Source: Adiantum capillus-veneris (taxonomy: Eukaryota; Streptophyta; Polypodiopsida; Polypodiales; Pteridaceae). From it: a stretch of DNA of 64,000 bases. How positions within the stretch are numbered: the stretch's first letter is position 1; each line of letters opens with the position of its first letter. A model generated the notes under the pieces. It made no database searches and was not told where the DNA came from. It worked only from the letters and a program-made list of their open reading frames with translations. The position numbers and the translations under genes were made by a program. Positions 45,809 through 59,100 of this stretch are shown piece after piece. The stretch is from assembly GCA_014529385.2 (NCBI GenBank), contig CM043964.1:6917997-6981996 (forward strand), read 5' to 3'.

Positions 45809-46682
45809 AATCAATATGTGTGTGTTCTATTGATATCGACAGTGCTTGTTGTCCAACAACATACATAAGGATCATGATTTGTATTCATCGCTAGCAACCT
45901 ATTGTCATTTAACCTCTAGCATCTACATACGACTCCTTCATCACTTAATGTTTATTCATCATTTGATGTTATTGACTGTTTTGCACACATATCCATAGTT
46001 GAAATTTACATAAATTACAAATTTTGGGGATTTTTATTCAAAGTTGCCCTCTTTACATGGCTCATTCTGCACCTACTACTTGCACTGGTCAATCCTGCTA
46101 ACCTTATGTTTCTTTTAATTTTTTCACAATTTTACGGCTCCATACCATCATCTAAACTACCCCATTTTCGACTTTATTGTAATTAGCACACCATTAAGGA
46201 CGCAAGTGTTTTGAGTATATCATTTACATGAATCCTCTCTTTGTTTTGAAAAATTATTTTAACCCTTTTTGCTTGGTACTTATTTGGTTCAGTATATCAA
46301 TCCTCTCGTACAATATGTCATTCATGAAAAACAATGCAGGTACGCATACTTCTCGAAACTCGTTTCTATATCGCATCGCTCAATCACTATTTCTTCACCA
46401 AAATTTTACGTATTCAATTTCTCAATGTAGTTTACATTCCAGACACTCATTTAATTTTCAATAGAAAATACATTGCTACGGTCAAGGCTTACTACTTGCA
46501 CGTTATGAAATTTTATTGCCATGATTACTCATTAGCTATGCAGCTCGTCATTTGAGCTAGGGTGCTTGGGGATATCGAGCCACAATTTGTAAGTGCTTTG
46601 CTACTGGAACATACTCTAATTTGGTGTCAAATAGGTAACAAATGTTTTATTCTTATGCCTTGCTTGGTCCATTGGTCACACA

Positions 46683-46885
46683 CACACAGATTCGCCGATT
46701 TAGGCAGTGTGTACATACTCATCTTGGTGCAGATCCGCCGATTTAGGCAACACATTGATAAATTGCAGATTCATGATTTTTAAACTTATACCAAATGCAG
46801 ATTTGCCAATTTAGGCAACACTAGTGCAGATTTGCCGATTTAGGCAGCATGTCTTATTGGTCTAGATTCGCCGATTTAGGCAACA
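46683..46885 (+). repeat. Short motif repeated five times in element C
   Basis: The motif agatt(c/t)gcc(g/a)atttaggca occurs near 46689, 46733, 46799, 46831 and 46864, at irregular 30-65 base spacing. It lies just upstream of the 3' part of the element. No gene is visible. Confidence 0.7.
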
Positions 46886-47328
46886 CCGATCACAAAATCA
46901 TGCTGCAGTGGCTGGCCACCATTGCAACTGGTATGATTTTGTTACCCGGGTATAGAAAATGAAAGATATTTTGGATTTGGATTTGTATTGGGAATTGCTA
47001 CATGTCGACGCTTTTCTGTCATGACAGTATTTATGAAATTGGAATTGAAATTGATGAGAAATGATTATTGAATAATGAGTGTGACCAATGATATCCTGAT
47101 TCATCAGGGTATGACATATACTGATTATTCTAGTGGCATGGGACACTAGAATAGGTAGTATGTGGATGACGGCGGGCATAAGCTAATGTTGTTTAGTTTC
47201 ATAAATTTTTCTTTTATTATGTGATGTTTTTGGACACAACATACTAATCACTATTTAATTTTTGACAAGTATTGCTTGTAGATTTTTATCTTTGCAATTG
47301 AGGACAGTTGCTTTCCAACGGAGAGGTA

Positions 47329-47771
47329 TGTAATGGAATTGATATTTCTATTAATTATTACAGCTGACAGGTGGAAAAGGCTTGACCGAGATAGGCCTAT
47401 GCATACGAAAATATATTTCATGTATTATTCAAGTGCTCTTTATTTAGCTTCGGCTATTTATGACTGGCCGGCCAGTTTGTACTCACAATTGACCATTTCA
47501 AAAGTCTATAAAACAAATACGTGCAAGAGGGAAATGGTCACTCTTGCACGGGGGGAGATTGCACCCAGTGTTTGTGTCTATTCTTCTCTCCTCTCCTCTC
47601 TTCTCTCTTGTCGTGCTGACATAGTACTCCACTCTAGAAGGTGCGCCTGCACATGCTCTTTGGCTCTCTATGTTGTATGGGCGATTGCCAGGTATGCAGA
47701 TTCGTGTATTTCATTGTATGTATCATATTATTTGTATATTTGTAGGCCCGTCCATGCCTCTGTCTGTAGCA
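47329..47771 (+). repeat. 3' LTR of element C
   Basis: 443 bp, starts tgtaatgg and ends ctgtagca. The TATA box copy is at 47507-47514. It is followed by the mutated duplication gtcat and then by element D linker sequence. Confidence 0.9.
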
Positions 47772-47776
47772 GTCAT

Positions 47777-48418
47777 TTGGCACACATACTCTACCTTTGT
47801 GGAGTAAGTAGGGGTGCAGAGACATGTTGACCTGGCTGTTCAGAGACATGTGAGTGTGAGGGATCCCTTTTTAAAACTGCACTTCACACTTTAGCATATG
47901 ATTGATCTTGTGCACACTTTCCATGTAATAACTCCAAAAATCCACTCTTTAGTTCCGTGAATGCAAGTGAATTAATATGAGGCATCCGACTTAGTGCGTC
48001 CGCTACTACATTATATCGCCCCTTGCGATATCGTAGCTTACAATCATAATCTTGACGGATTTCTGCCCATCTAGGTTTATGGTCCTTCAAGTCTGTTTGA
48101 GTAGTAGACCATTTGATACTCTCAGTCAAAAACTACTTCAAATTTGGCTCCATATAAATAGTGTTGCCACTTTAATAAAGCGTGAATTATGGCATAGAGC
48201 TCTCTCTCATAAACATAATAATTCTATTGAGCTCTATCTAACTTATTACTTTCAAAGGCTATAGGTATTTCCTCCTGGAGAAGTATCCCAACAATGGCTT
48301 TATCACTAGCATTAGTCTCTACCACAAACGGCTTAAGTGGGTCGATGATTGCTAGGATGGGAGCAGTGGCTATAGCTACCTTGAGCTGTTCAAAAATGCT
48401 TTTTGGGCTTCTTCCCAA
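47777..48418 (-). pseudogene. Element D RNase H
   Basis: The - strand matches the outer RNase H. ADALSRMPH is near 47980, FVVETNASDKAI near 48305-48340, and a FESNKLDRAQ block near 48230-48260. The frame is broken between 48224 and 48129. Confidence 0.85.
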
Positions 48419-49249
48419 GAAAAGGTCTTACCTTTTGCTTTAAGTTGATCTATCATAGGAACAGTGACTTTGGCATAGTCACGAATATACTCTCGATAAA
48501 ATCCAGCCATGTCTAAAAATATTTGAAGCTCCTCAACAGTGTCGGGATGTGGCAGAATAAGAGATGACACGACCGAGGTAATGTATCTCTGTTTTAAAGA
48601 AATCGCACTTGCTTTGCTTAGCATAAAGCGCGTGATCTCGTGGTTGTTCAAACACTAATCATAAGTGTTCTATGTGTTCATCTTCAATCTTACTGTAAAT
48701 GTGAATTCTATCAAGGAAAACCACAACAAATTTTCCAAGATAGGGACGTAAGACACTATCCATGAGTGTCATAAATGTAGCTATAGCATTGGTTAGACCA
48801 AAAGGCATAACCAAAAATTCAAAATGCCCGAACCGTGTTCTAAAGGTAGTTTTGGAGATATCTTGCAGTAGGATACATACCTGGTGGTATCCTGAACAAA
48901 GCTCTATCTTTGTATAGTATCTTTCCCCGTGGATTTGATCCAACAATTCATCCACTCACGGCAGAGGATACTTGTTCTTGATGGTTATCGCATTTAATTT
49001 GTGATAATCTACGCACATGTGCATAGTACCATCTTTGTTTTTTACCAATAGAATTGGTGATGCCCAAGGAGAAGTTCTAGGTCTAATGAAACCACGAGCG
49101 AGGTAGCCAGCCAACTGACTCTCAACCTCCTTGGCTTCTTTAGCACTCATACGATAAGGTGGTTTACTCATCGGTTGAGTGCCTGGCAAGACATCTATGC
49201 CATACTGCACATCACGTGTAGGGGGGTAAATCACTTGAGAACACATCAC
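48419..49249 (-). pseudogene. Element D reverse transcriptase with lost catalytic Asp
   Basis: Gypsy blocks in order from 49249: [49 protein letters not shown], then FLDR near 48709-48720 where the family has FLDD. The second catalytic Asp is therefore Arg. TKIE also replaces TKID, another catalytic position. Stops occur near 48956 and 48656. It cannot be an active enzyme. Confidence 0.85.
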
Positions 49250-49270
49250 TATACTCCGTGAGTAAGTGAG

Positions 49271-49985
49271 TCAGCTTTTGTCATGCAAAACGGTAAAGTA
49301 AACTAGAGCTATGTTGGATGGAGAATCTTGTAATTCTTGTAATGTTTGTTTTACAACAGTTGCACGTTGCTCTATAGAATTAAAATTGAGAGCACTTTCC
49401 TCGTTAGATTTGTTAACAAGTTGTTTATCAATAGAATTCATTGCACTTTGCATACCATTACTAGAATTCACCGCACTTTGCTCTTGAAAATTCACAAGAC
49501 TTGGAGACAAGCAGTAACACAAAAAGACTTCATCTATTAAATCTTCTTTCTGCAAAATAGAAAGCTCGGCTTTACATATAAGAGGTACAGATGGTATATT
49601 TTTCTCACCAAGAAAAAGCACATGTTTACCATTGGTCGTAAAGGATAAGGAGTTGTGTTCATAACTCATGTGCAATGTGTTGCCTAAACCATGCAGTCAC
49701 TCTCGTCCTAAAACTATATCAGCACGGTCCATGTTCATAACTTGGAAGTCAAGAGTCATCGTATGATCTTGAACAATAAGCTCAACCCCTTGAACTACCA
49801 TGTCCCATACTTCTTTATCATTCCCAGACATCTACTCCACCACATACTTGTGAGAGCAGGGAGTCTGTGTAAGCTTCAATTTCTTGACTAGCTTATAGTT
49901 CGAGAAGTTATGAGTTGCACCATCATCCACTAAAATACAAACATGTTAATAGTGCCATGCATGAGAATCAAATCATGGGGGCCAA
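49271..49985 (-). pseudogene. Element D protease and linker
   Basis: The - strand continues upstream of reverse transcriptase with the same linker seen at 2392-2583 (SYEHNSLSF, HVLFLGEKN), here open for 134 codons. Further upstream, a VDDGAT active-site block lies near 49925. Stops occur at about 49700 and 49830. Confidence 0.75.
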
Positions 49986-50035
49986 AGGTGTCCTGCCAGG
50001 CACACAACACTTGTGCTTTTCTTCCATATGAAGAA

Positions 50036-50665
50036 CCTCTATAGCACAATATTTAGGAGATGAATGTAATGTGAGTCATTGCACCGTGTGCATGGCCTTT
50101 TCTCTGCCTTGCAAAAGAGGACAATCTTTCTTGTTATGTTGGTCCAAAAGACATTCAAAATACAAATTGTGTTTCTTCGCACACTTAAAATTGGTAGTGT
50201 ACTGAGAGACCCACGTGGAGTATCTCATGAGTGCTTAGGATTCTTAGCCTCTTGTGGGTGTGGAGGGGTAAATTGTCTCTTATTCCTCTTGGAACGTGTG
50301 GGAGATATACCTGGCCATGGGCTCTAAGCCACATTGCTCTTAACAAAAGTATTCTTAGAGTAGGGAACATTTCCTTCCCTCTCTTGGTCATCATCATATC
50401 TTTGGGCATGACTAAAGGCTTCTTCCAATGCTTTTGGATGTTGGGTCTTGACATGAAGACGGTAGCCTTTTTCAAGACCCCTATTAAAACACCGTATCTT
50501 GGAATTCATCTAGAACTTCTAGTTTTAATATGATTTCCTGATACTTGGAAAGGTACTGTGTGAAAGAGAGGCCAGACATGCGGCATGCATCCCATTCTAA
50601 CCAATTCTTATCTTCTTCATTGGAGTCCAAAAACTCTTTGGAGAAGGAAGCTTGTGTTGAGACCA
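50036..50665 (-). pseudogene. Element D gag fragment
   Basis: The - strand matches the C-terminal half of the outer gag. The block QASFSKEFLDSNEEDKNW lies near 50597-50650, then YLSKYQEIILKLE. The zinc knuckle region is near 50110-50160. Homology stops at about 50665, next to the Copia-like LTR. Confidence 0.8.
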
Positions 50666-50669
50666 CCTA

Positions 50670-50922
50670 TGGTGGGTGCCACCGAGAAGGGAACATGGTG
50701 AGAGGAGTTCTACAGAATGAGAGCGAGATGGAGGAGAGAGGAGAGACTCGATACAGCAGAAGCACAACAACGCTCTGATTGATAATAATTTGTGTATAAA
50801 CACCTTACATTATAAATAGCAAAACTTTGCCATGCATAACTTGACTTGCAACTAAAGCTGACTTTCATGCTATAGAGGGAGTTTCCCACAGGCTAAATGC
50901 ACAAGGGCTTGCATATCCAACA
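50670..50922 (-). repeat. Candidate Copia-like LTR
   Basis: On the - strand a segment starts tgttggatatgcaagc, the usual Copia-type LTR start, and is preceded by a purine-rich tract (gggctcgaggggggg, 50924-50938 rc). A tttataatg TATA-like site lies near 50810. No partner LTR is seen in the window and no Copia pol is visible upstream, so it may be a solo or truncated 3' LTR. The end next to element D is not sharply defined. Confidence 0.5.
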
Positions 50923-50938
50923 ACCCCCCCTCGAGCCC

Positions 50939-52900
50939 AAACCACTCAAAATGGACTCGAGATAGACAGACCATCGCAAATTCCAATCACCTGAAACCAT
51001 GAGTAGAAGTCCCCCCCTTGACAATAACATGGGTGTGTGTGCGCTTCCCTCAAACAACTATCAGTGTGAGACATACCAGAACTCGACCAAACAACAAAGG
51101 GTGGTCTTACCACTTTTTACGTGGTAGTGTCTATAACTCGTACAAAAGTTTGGCGTGAGGAAAACTAACAAGCATGACAATAACTGACAATAGATGATCT
51201 AAAACAAGATTTTGGACAATGATGTTGACAATGGACAAAACCATAGATCTATGACACTAAACAGGGAAAAATAGTATTTTAACTTTGCATATGTTGTTAT
51301 ACCATGGTGTAAGTACTCTCATTGTCTTGTTGCCATGCAGTAGTCAAATAATCTATGACCTTCCACTTGAACTTGAACCATTCGATTGAATTGTAGGTGC
51401 AAATTGCCAAGGTCCAATTGATATTGTTCTTTACTTTTGCCTTCATTTACCTTTGTTTCAAAAATAGGGCACCTTTTGTTGGTCCAAAACTCTATTGTAA
51501 TGTTTTGAAATTCTACTCGCTTACAAGTCGTGCTCTGAAGTAACATTTTGAGAATCCAGCAAAAACTCACCAATAATTGCCTTGAGCGTTTTGATATGCT
51601 TACCAAGCACCATCACGTTGTCATGCAGCTCTGCTGCCATGAAGAGAAAAGAGCAGAGAAATGCAAGCTAAGCTTCTCTGAAGCCTACACATTAAGTGAG
51701 CAGTGATTAGGGCTTGATAACAGGCCAAGCTTAATGATTAATGTATGCCAAATGCAGCTTAAAAGGTCCAATAGATGCCTCAATGATGCCAAGAATGAGT
51801 ATTCTTGCAATCACCACAAATGAGAGATTACAATCTAGAATTGTAGTGCTTGAAGTGCTCTACCGGCCTGTCTTTACGACTCATCGATTGGAGCCACGGT
51901 GAAGAAGTTATGGCACTTTGAAGTTTAAGCCGATTGCAGATCTGTACCGGATTAGGCAACTGCAGTAGCTGAGGTGAAAAAAATGGAATGAATGCACCGG
52001 GCTGAAGTGCTCTCTTTACGAAGCGCGTTGGTCATTTCAGATCAGTGATCAGAGTTACGGTTGCCAAGATATGGGCCGTTAAAGATTCACCGAGGGCCGA
52101 TTCCGTGCCAGTCTAGTCCGCTCAATCGGAGTGCCATCTTGGAGTTTTTGGGGTTCAACAGGGTGCTCTAGAATACAGAGCAATTAAAATTTCAATAAGT
52201 GGTTGAGGAGCATTGTGTTTGAAATATTATCTCTTGGAATGCGGGAGAAGTAATAGCTTGAGGAGTCTCATGTCTGGGATGCCATTTAATTCAGTGCTTG
52301 GCCGGCAATAGTCGTGATTGGCAATACTCGGCTAGTGGGAAAAAAAGTCTGACATTTTTTATCGAATGTGATGGGAAGGCCTTACTTCAAATGCAATGAC
52401 TCATACTTGCATCTAGCACGCTTGTGACACTATTCAAGATCATTTATGAGAACAAAAGTTCATGGTAAGGCCATATTAGGTAAAGTGGGAAAATCCCAAT
52501 TCCCAGGTTGGACAACAAATATAGAGATTTTGTCAAAAATTTGAGTTTTCTTAAGGTCTCATTCCACTTTATGCACATACAATACACAATGAAAACAACT
52601 AAAATACCATGGTTTCAATCAATTGGATTATTAGGAGACGAGTATATTGCATCCATTATCGTTGTCTATGTTCTACTGTCCTACCTACAACTTATCTCAA
52701 CATGGAGAGCTTGGTTTCTAGGTCCACCACTTGTCCAAGTTAATGTAAAAGTGACTCAAGGTTCACAACTTCTGAAAGCAAGGATCCATTGAGGAATACA
52801 ATCCACTTGGCTATTTTTCCTTAATTTATTGCATGTGACATTCAAGCAAGGTCCACTTCTAATCTATAACTTCTTAATTTGAGGCATGGGGCATACATAA
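50939..52900. other. Unassigned sequence, no convincing gene
   Basis: About 2 kb. The region just before the Copia-like LTR should be the element interior but shows no integrase or polymerase motif. The longest - strand frame (51606-51319) resembles nothing known. The stretch near 51900-52160 has pieces like gccgatt and ggattaggcaac that recall the motif at 46683. Confidence 0.4.
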
Positions 52901-52959
52901 AATATGTAGCATATGCTCTATTGCCTCATAGGAAGGTTGGTTTCAGGGTGCACTTATCC

Positions 52960-54360
52960 ATGCTAGCCTATGTTGGAGAAATGATGGAGCTTTCTTCTAT
53001 CCTTGTTTCAATGGAGACTAGCTTGGACAAGTGGTGGACCTTTGCTTCTCTCTATGTTTCAATAGAGTTAGCTTGGACAAGTGGTGATCTTGGAACAAAA
53101 CCCCCATGTAAAACATATCATGAGTATTCCAAGTGATTAGAAAGATTACCATTTAAGATATAACCTTATAGGTTGGACAAATGGAGCTTGGCTTGGAGAA
53201 ATGGTGGACCTTTGATTCTCTCCATGTTTCAATGGAGCCTATCTTGGAGAAATGGTGGAGCTTGCTTCTGTCCATGTTTCGATGGAGCCTAGCTTGAACA
53301 GTTGGTGGACCTTTGCTTCTCTCTATGTTTCAATAGAGTTAGCTTAGACACGTGGTGGATCTTCAAACTAAGCCAACTACTATCAATGTTTCCTAGCTTG
53401 GACAAGTGGTGGAGTGTTTCTCTACTCCATGTTTCAATGGATCTTAGCTTGGACAAGTGTTGGACCTTAAAACAAAAACCCCATGTACAACATAGAATGG
53501 ATTTTCTAGATTTCAATGGAGTCTAGATTTAACAAATGGTGGAGCTTGTCTTCATCCATGTTTCAATGAAACTAGCTTGGAAAAGTGGTGGACCTTGTAA
53601 CAAACCCCCCCATGTACAACATATCATTGGTTTTCTAAGTGATGGGAAGGAATACCATTCAAGATATAAACTTATAGCTTGGATAAGTAGTTGACTTTAA
53701 AACCAAATTCATCATAATACAATGAAATACAGGTTAGCCAATTCCTAAATCTTGAGACCAAACCTCCCATGCTATTAGAGATAATATATTGGATAAGTGG
53801 TGAACCTTCTATTATTTTCCCATGCCTAGTTTAGACTACCGGTACACTTTGCAGCTATAAAGGTTGGACGAGTTGTGGAGCCTTGTTTCTATCCATGTTT
53901 TAATGGATCCTAGCTTGGACAAGTGGTGGACCTTGGAAAAAAGCTTCCATGTACAACATATATGAGGTTTTCCATGTTTTAATGGAAACTATCTTGGACA
54001 AATGGTGAAGCTTGCTTCTCTCCATGTTGATTTTGGAACTACCTTAGACAAGTGGTGGAGCTTTTCTTTTCTACTCTTCATAATACAATGAAGTATAGGT
54101 TGGTTACATGGTGAATCTTAAGGCCAAACCTCCCATTTTACTAGAGATGATAGGTTGGACAAGTGGATCAACCTTCTATCATTTCTCCATGACTATATTG
54201 GACAATTAGTAGACCTAACATCTCTCTATGTTGTCTAGAGATAAGCTTGGACAAGTGATGGACCCTGCTTCTCTCTTCCCTTGGTTTACTAGTTTGAAGA
54301 CTCAGTATATATACTTTCTTAGATCTAGCTTGAACAAGTGGTGGACCTTGTATCCACAAT
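52960..54360. repeat. Satellite-like array, left block
   Basis: The core cttggacaagtggtggacct recurs about twenty times, alternating with ctccatgtttcaatggagcc. Spacing is irregular, 40-110 bases. Open frames with LDKWW or LSKL repeats here are artefacts. The segment 53795-54325 is repeated at 60290-60825. Confidence 0.9.
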
Positions 54361-55120
54361 CTTAATTCATTACAAAAAAGTATATGAAAAAATAACATAG
54401 GAATCTTGGTTTGAAGGTCAAGCAATTAGGTTCCAAATGCTTATAATAATATATTTTCCACCCATAATAAAAGAAAGTTAAATATGTTATTACCAAATTG
54501 ACAAAGGTAACGTACTCCAAGAATTCTAGCTTTGCATCTTGTCAGATCTAAATCTTCATCAAGGCGACATGCATGTATACATCAACTTTCAAGCCATTCA
54601 AGAATATATGCACTTAGATTCCATAGTTTTGTTTTCAAAGTCTTTTAGGTTCTAAAACTCTTTCACGTAAAGTATGTAATGACAAAATTCTTGAAGCAAA
54701 CATTTGTGCCCAAGAAAAAGATCCCTCTCACATATTTAAAGTCCATGAATTCTCTGATCCATACTTACAAGTTTTATTTTGACATCAAACATCAATTCTC
54801 TTATAGTTACAAATAAATGCAACCTCGATATGAATTGACAAAAAATGAATTTCTTTTACTATATGACCCAACATAGGCCCCAATCAAATAAAAAATGAGT
54901 CTCCAAAAATTTGGGTGCACTCTAGCAATACATCAGAGTCCCCTTACAATAGGATGCACTCCAATAGTACATTGAAGTCCCCTTAGAGTAGGGTGCACTC
55001 CATTCAAGTGTTCATAAAATTGACACACCTTTGTTTTTTTATAAAAAAGACTATATCAAATTATACAAATGTTGAAAGATACACACTAGAATAAAAAAAG
55101 CATCTTATGGCCATATTTAT
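54361..55120. other. Sequence 3' of the broken phosphatase gene, with a small tandem repeat
   Basis: AT-rich and non-coding. Bases 54905-55005 hold three copies of a unit like ggtgcactcc...agtcccctta with a 35-48 base period. It corresponds in position to 60826-61551 beside the intact paralogue. Confidence 0.6.
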
Positions 55121-55894
55121 TCAATTCTTTCGTGTTGACAAGTACACACCAAGGACATAATTTGTCTCAGAATCACTATACTGATTTACAATTGTGTTGT
55201 ATGTATAGACTCTCTTATCTCTTGCATACAACCATCCTACCAACCATGGAATTATGGTTCTCTGCAAGAAGTTTTGAAGTTGCTCGGAAGTTTGCCTCCA
55301 CATCTTTGGAAATATAAGATATGTCCCTGGCATGTTCCACATCACCCTATATGGAGTGTCATCAAAAATTAAGGTATTGTTTGCATCCAAATCCTCAAAT
55401 ATCTTCCAAATATCACTCAAATTTTTGTGATAAACCCTTGTAAATCCTAACATAATATTTGGATTTTGGCAATTTTTGTTACTCATAAACACCTTGAACT
55501 TGGTATACTGCTCAAAAACATTTTTGTGTGATGCGTTGCACCCTTGTTAAGTTATAGCAACTCCATATCCATAGCTCAAAGTATTCAGCACAAAAATCCA
55601 AAAAACTTTGTGCGTCTGGTCGCACCACATGATAAACTTCATCTTTATCCTCCACAAGTCGCATGTGTTGAGCCCAAGATGGCATAGAATCTCCATGTTT
55701 CATTTCAATTGTCTTGAGAAGTAACCCCTCTAGATCCAAGATAAGTACTCTTTTGATGTCCTTGAAAGAAAGTGGTAGGTGATAAGGAGGTGATTCATTC
55801 CTTGGACAAGGTCTTGGAGGAGGTTGGATGGGTAATTCAATAGTTTTCTTCAATTTATGCCAGCATATAGCCAATCCATTTTTCTGTAATGGTT
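55121..55894 (-). pseudogene. FCP1-like HAD phosphatase, frameshifted paralogue
   Basis: An exon starts after a tttcag acceptor at 55894 and ends TGA at 55121. HAD phosphatases of the FCP1/SCP class dephosphorylate proteins such as the RNA polymerase II tail. Motif I reads LILDLEGLLLKT (near 55725-55760), where the class has DxDGT: the second Asp is Glu. Motif II region is LWIWSCYN and motif III is LIFDDTPYRV near 55348-55377. A one-base shift in an a-run near 55515 separates motif II from the rest. It is a tandem paralogue of 61754-62952. Upstream exons are not found in the satellite array. Confidence 0.8.
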
Positions 55895-56159
55895 CTGAAA
55901 TTAAAGAACAAGAACACTTAATGCAAACACAACAATAGACATGAGTTTTACATTGTCTACCCTAAGGTTTTATTAGATACCAAAATCCATCTATGATCTA
56001 CTCATTAATAGAAAGAAAGTCAAATTAAAATCCTGACTCTTTTTTATGCTACACTCTCTCTTAGTCTCAATACCATGGAGGTCAACTAGACTTAAGTCAA
56101 CTAATAACTACTACTTGTTCTTAAAGGTATGCTTGAAGTTCATAAGGCTTAACCAATGC

Positions 56160-59100
56160 TCTAGTGTAGAATGGGTATTTAGGTCTCAAGGTCTACCACT
56201 TATCCAAGCAAAGATCCATTTAGATATGGAAACCCAATTTTTCTTAATATAATGATATAGAGTGGACAAGTGGTGAATCCTGAGACCAAACCACTCATGC
56301 TACTAGGGATAATAGGTTGGACAAGTGGTGGACCTTGAATGTAAACCCCCCATGTACAAAGTATCAGGGGTTTTGGGTATTTCAATCGACTCTAGCATCT
56401 TCAAGACATAGTGGAGCTTACTTCTCTCCATGTTTCAATGGAGTCTATCTTGGATAAATGGTGGAGCATCATTCTCTCCATGTTTCAATGGAGCCTAGCT
56501 TGGACAAGTGGTGGACGTTTGTTTCTCTCTATGTTTGAACAGATTTAGCTTGGACAAGTGGTGGACCTTGGAACAAAATCCCCATGTAAAACATATCATG
56601 GACATTACAAGTGGTGAGAAAAAATACCATTCAATATATAACCTTATAGGTTGGACAAGTGGTGGACCTTAACACCCAATTATTATTAATATAATGACAT
56701 AGAGTGGACAAGTGGTGAATCTTGCGACCAAACCTACTAGGAAAAGTAGGTTGGACAAGTGGTGGACCTTGAATGCAAACCCCCCATGTACAAAATATCA
56801 CTCATGCTACTAGGAATAATTTGGTATTAAGGTCCATGTTTCAATGGAGCCTAGCTTGGAAAAGTGGTGGACTTTTGTTTCTCTCTATGTTTCAATAGAA
56901 TTAGCTTGGACAAGTGGTGAACCTTGGAACAAACCCCCATGTAAAGCATGTCATGGGCATTACAAGTGGTGAGAAAAAATACCATTCAAGGTATAACCTT
57001 ATAGGCTGGACAAGTGGTGGACCTTAGCACCCAATTCCTCTTATTATAATGACATAGAGTGGAAAAGTGGTGAATTGTGAGACCAAACCTACTAGGGATA
57101 ATAGGGTGGACAAATGGTTGACCTTGAATGTAAATCACCCATGTACAAAATATCATGGGTTTTGCGTATTTCAATGGAGCCTAGCATCTAGGAGACATGG
57201 TGGAACTTACTTATGTCCATGTTTTAATGGAGCCTATCTAGGAGAAATGGTGGAGGTTCCTTCTCTCCATGTTTCAATGGAGCCTAGCTTGGACAAGTCG
57301 TGGACCTTTGTTTCTCTCTATGTTTAAATATGGTTAGCTTGGACAAGTGGTGGATCTTGGAATGAAACTCCCATGTAAAACATATCATGGGCATTTCAAG
57401 TGGCGAGAAAGGATACCATTTAATATATAACCTTATAGGTTGGACAAGTGGTGGACCTTAACACAATATAATGACATAGAGTGTACAAGTGGTGAATCTT
57501 GAAACCAAACCACTCATGCTACTAGGGATAATAGGTTAAACAAGTGGTGGGCCTTGAAATAAAACCCCCTAGAGTGTTTCAATGGAGCCTAGCTTGGAAA
57601 CATGGTAAAGCTTGCTTCTCTCCATGTTTCAATGCAGCCTATCTTGGATAAATGGTGGAGCATCATTCTCTCCATGTTTCAATGGAGCCTAGCTTGGACA
57701 AGTGGTGGACCTTTATTTCTCTCTATGTTTGAATAGAGTTATCTTGGAAAAGTGGTGGACCTTGGAACAAAACCCCCATGTAAAACATATCATGGGCATT
57801 ACAAGTGGTGAGAAAAAATACCATTTAATATATAACCTTATAGGTTGGACAAGTGGTGGACCTTAACACCCAATTATTCTTAATATAATGACATAGAGTG
57901 GATAAGTGGTGAACTTGGGACCAAACCTACTAGGAAATAGGTTCGACAAGTGGTGGACCTTGAATGTAAACCCCCCATGTACAAAATATCACTCATGCTA
58001 CTAGAAATAATTTGGTATTAAGGTCCATGTTTCAATGCAGCCTAGCTTGAAAAAGTGGTGGACCTTTGTTTCTCTCTATGTTTCAATAGATTTAGCTTGG
58101 ACAAGTGGTGGAACTTGGAACAAAACCCCCATGTAAATCATGTCATGGGCATTACAAGTGGTGAGAAAAAATACCATTCAAGCTATAACATTATAGGTTG
58201 GACAAGTGGTGGACCTTAACACCCAATTCCTCTTGATATAATGACATAGAGTGGACAAGTGGTGAATCATGAGACCAAACCTACTAGGGATAATAGGTTG
58301 GACAAGTGGTGAACCTTGAATGTAAACCCCCCATGTACAAAATATTATGGGTATTGGGTATTTCAATGGAGCCTAGCAACTTGGAGACATGGTGGAGCTT
58401 ATTTCTCTCCATGTTTCAATGGAGCCTATCTAGGAGAAACAGTGGAGGTTCCTTCTCTCCTGTTTCAATGAGCCTAGCTTGGACAAGTGGTGGACCTTTC
58501 TTTCTCTATATGTTTTAATAGAGTTAGCTTGGACAAGTGGTGGACCTTGGAATGAAACCCCCATGTAAAACATATCATGGGCATTTCAAGTGGTGAGAAA
58601 GGATACCATTTACAATATAACCTTATAGGTTGGACAAGTGGTGGACCTTAACACATAGTTCTTCTTAATATAATGACATAGAGTGTACAAGTGGTGAATC
58701 TTGAGACCAAACCACTCGTGCTACTAGGGATAATAGGTTGGACAAGTGGTGGACCTTGAATGTAAACCCCTCATGTACAAAATTATGGGTTTAGGGTATT
58801 TCAATGGAGCCTAGCTTGGAGACATGGTGGAGATTGCTTCTCTCAATGTTTCAATGGAACCTATCTTGGAGAAATGGTGGATCATCCTTCTCTCCATGTT
58901 TCAATGGAGCCTACCTTGGACAAGTGGTGGACCTTTGCTTCTCTCTATGTTTCAATAGAGTTAGCTTGGACAAGTGGTGGGTCTTGGAACAAAACCCCTT
59001 TGTAAAACATAGCATGGACATTACAAGTGATAAGGAAAAATATCATTCAAGATATAACCTTACAGGTTGGAAAAGTGGTGATGGACCTTGACAAGTGGTG

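Noticed and set aside
50939-52000. Copia polymerase upstream of the candidate LTR
   Set aside because: No integrase, reverse transcriptase or RNase H motif was found on the - strand.
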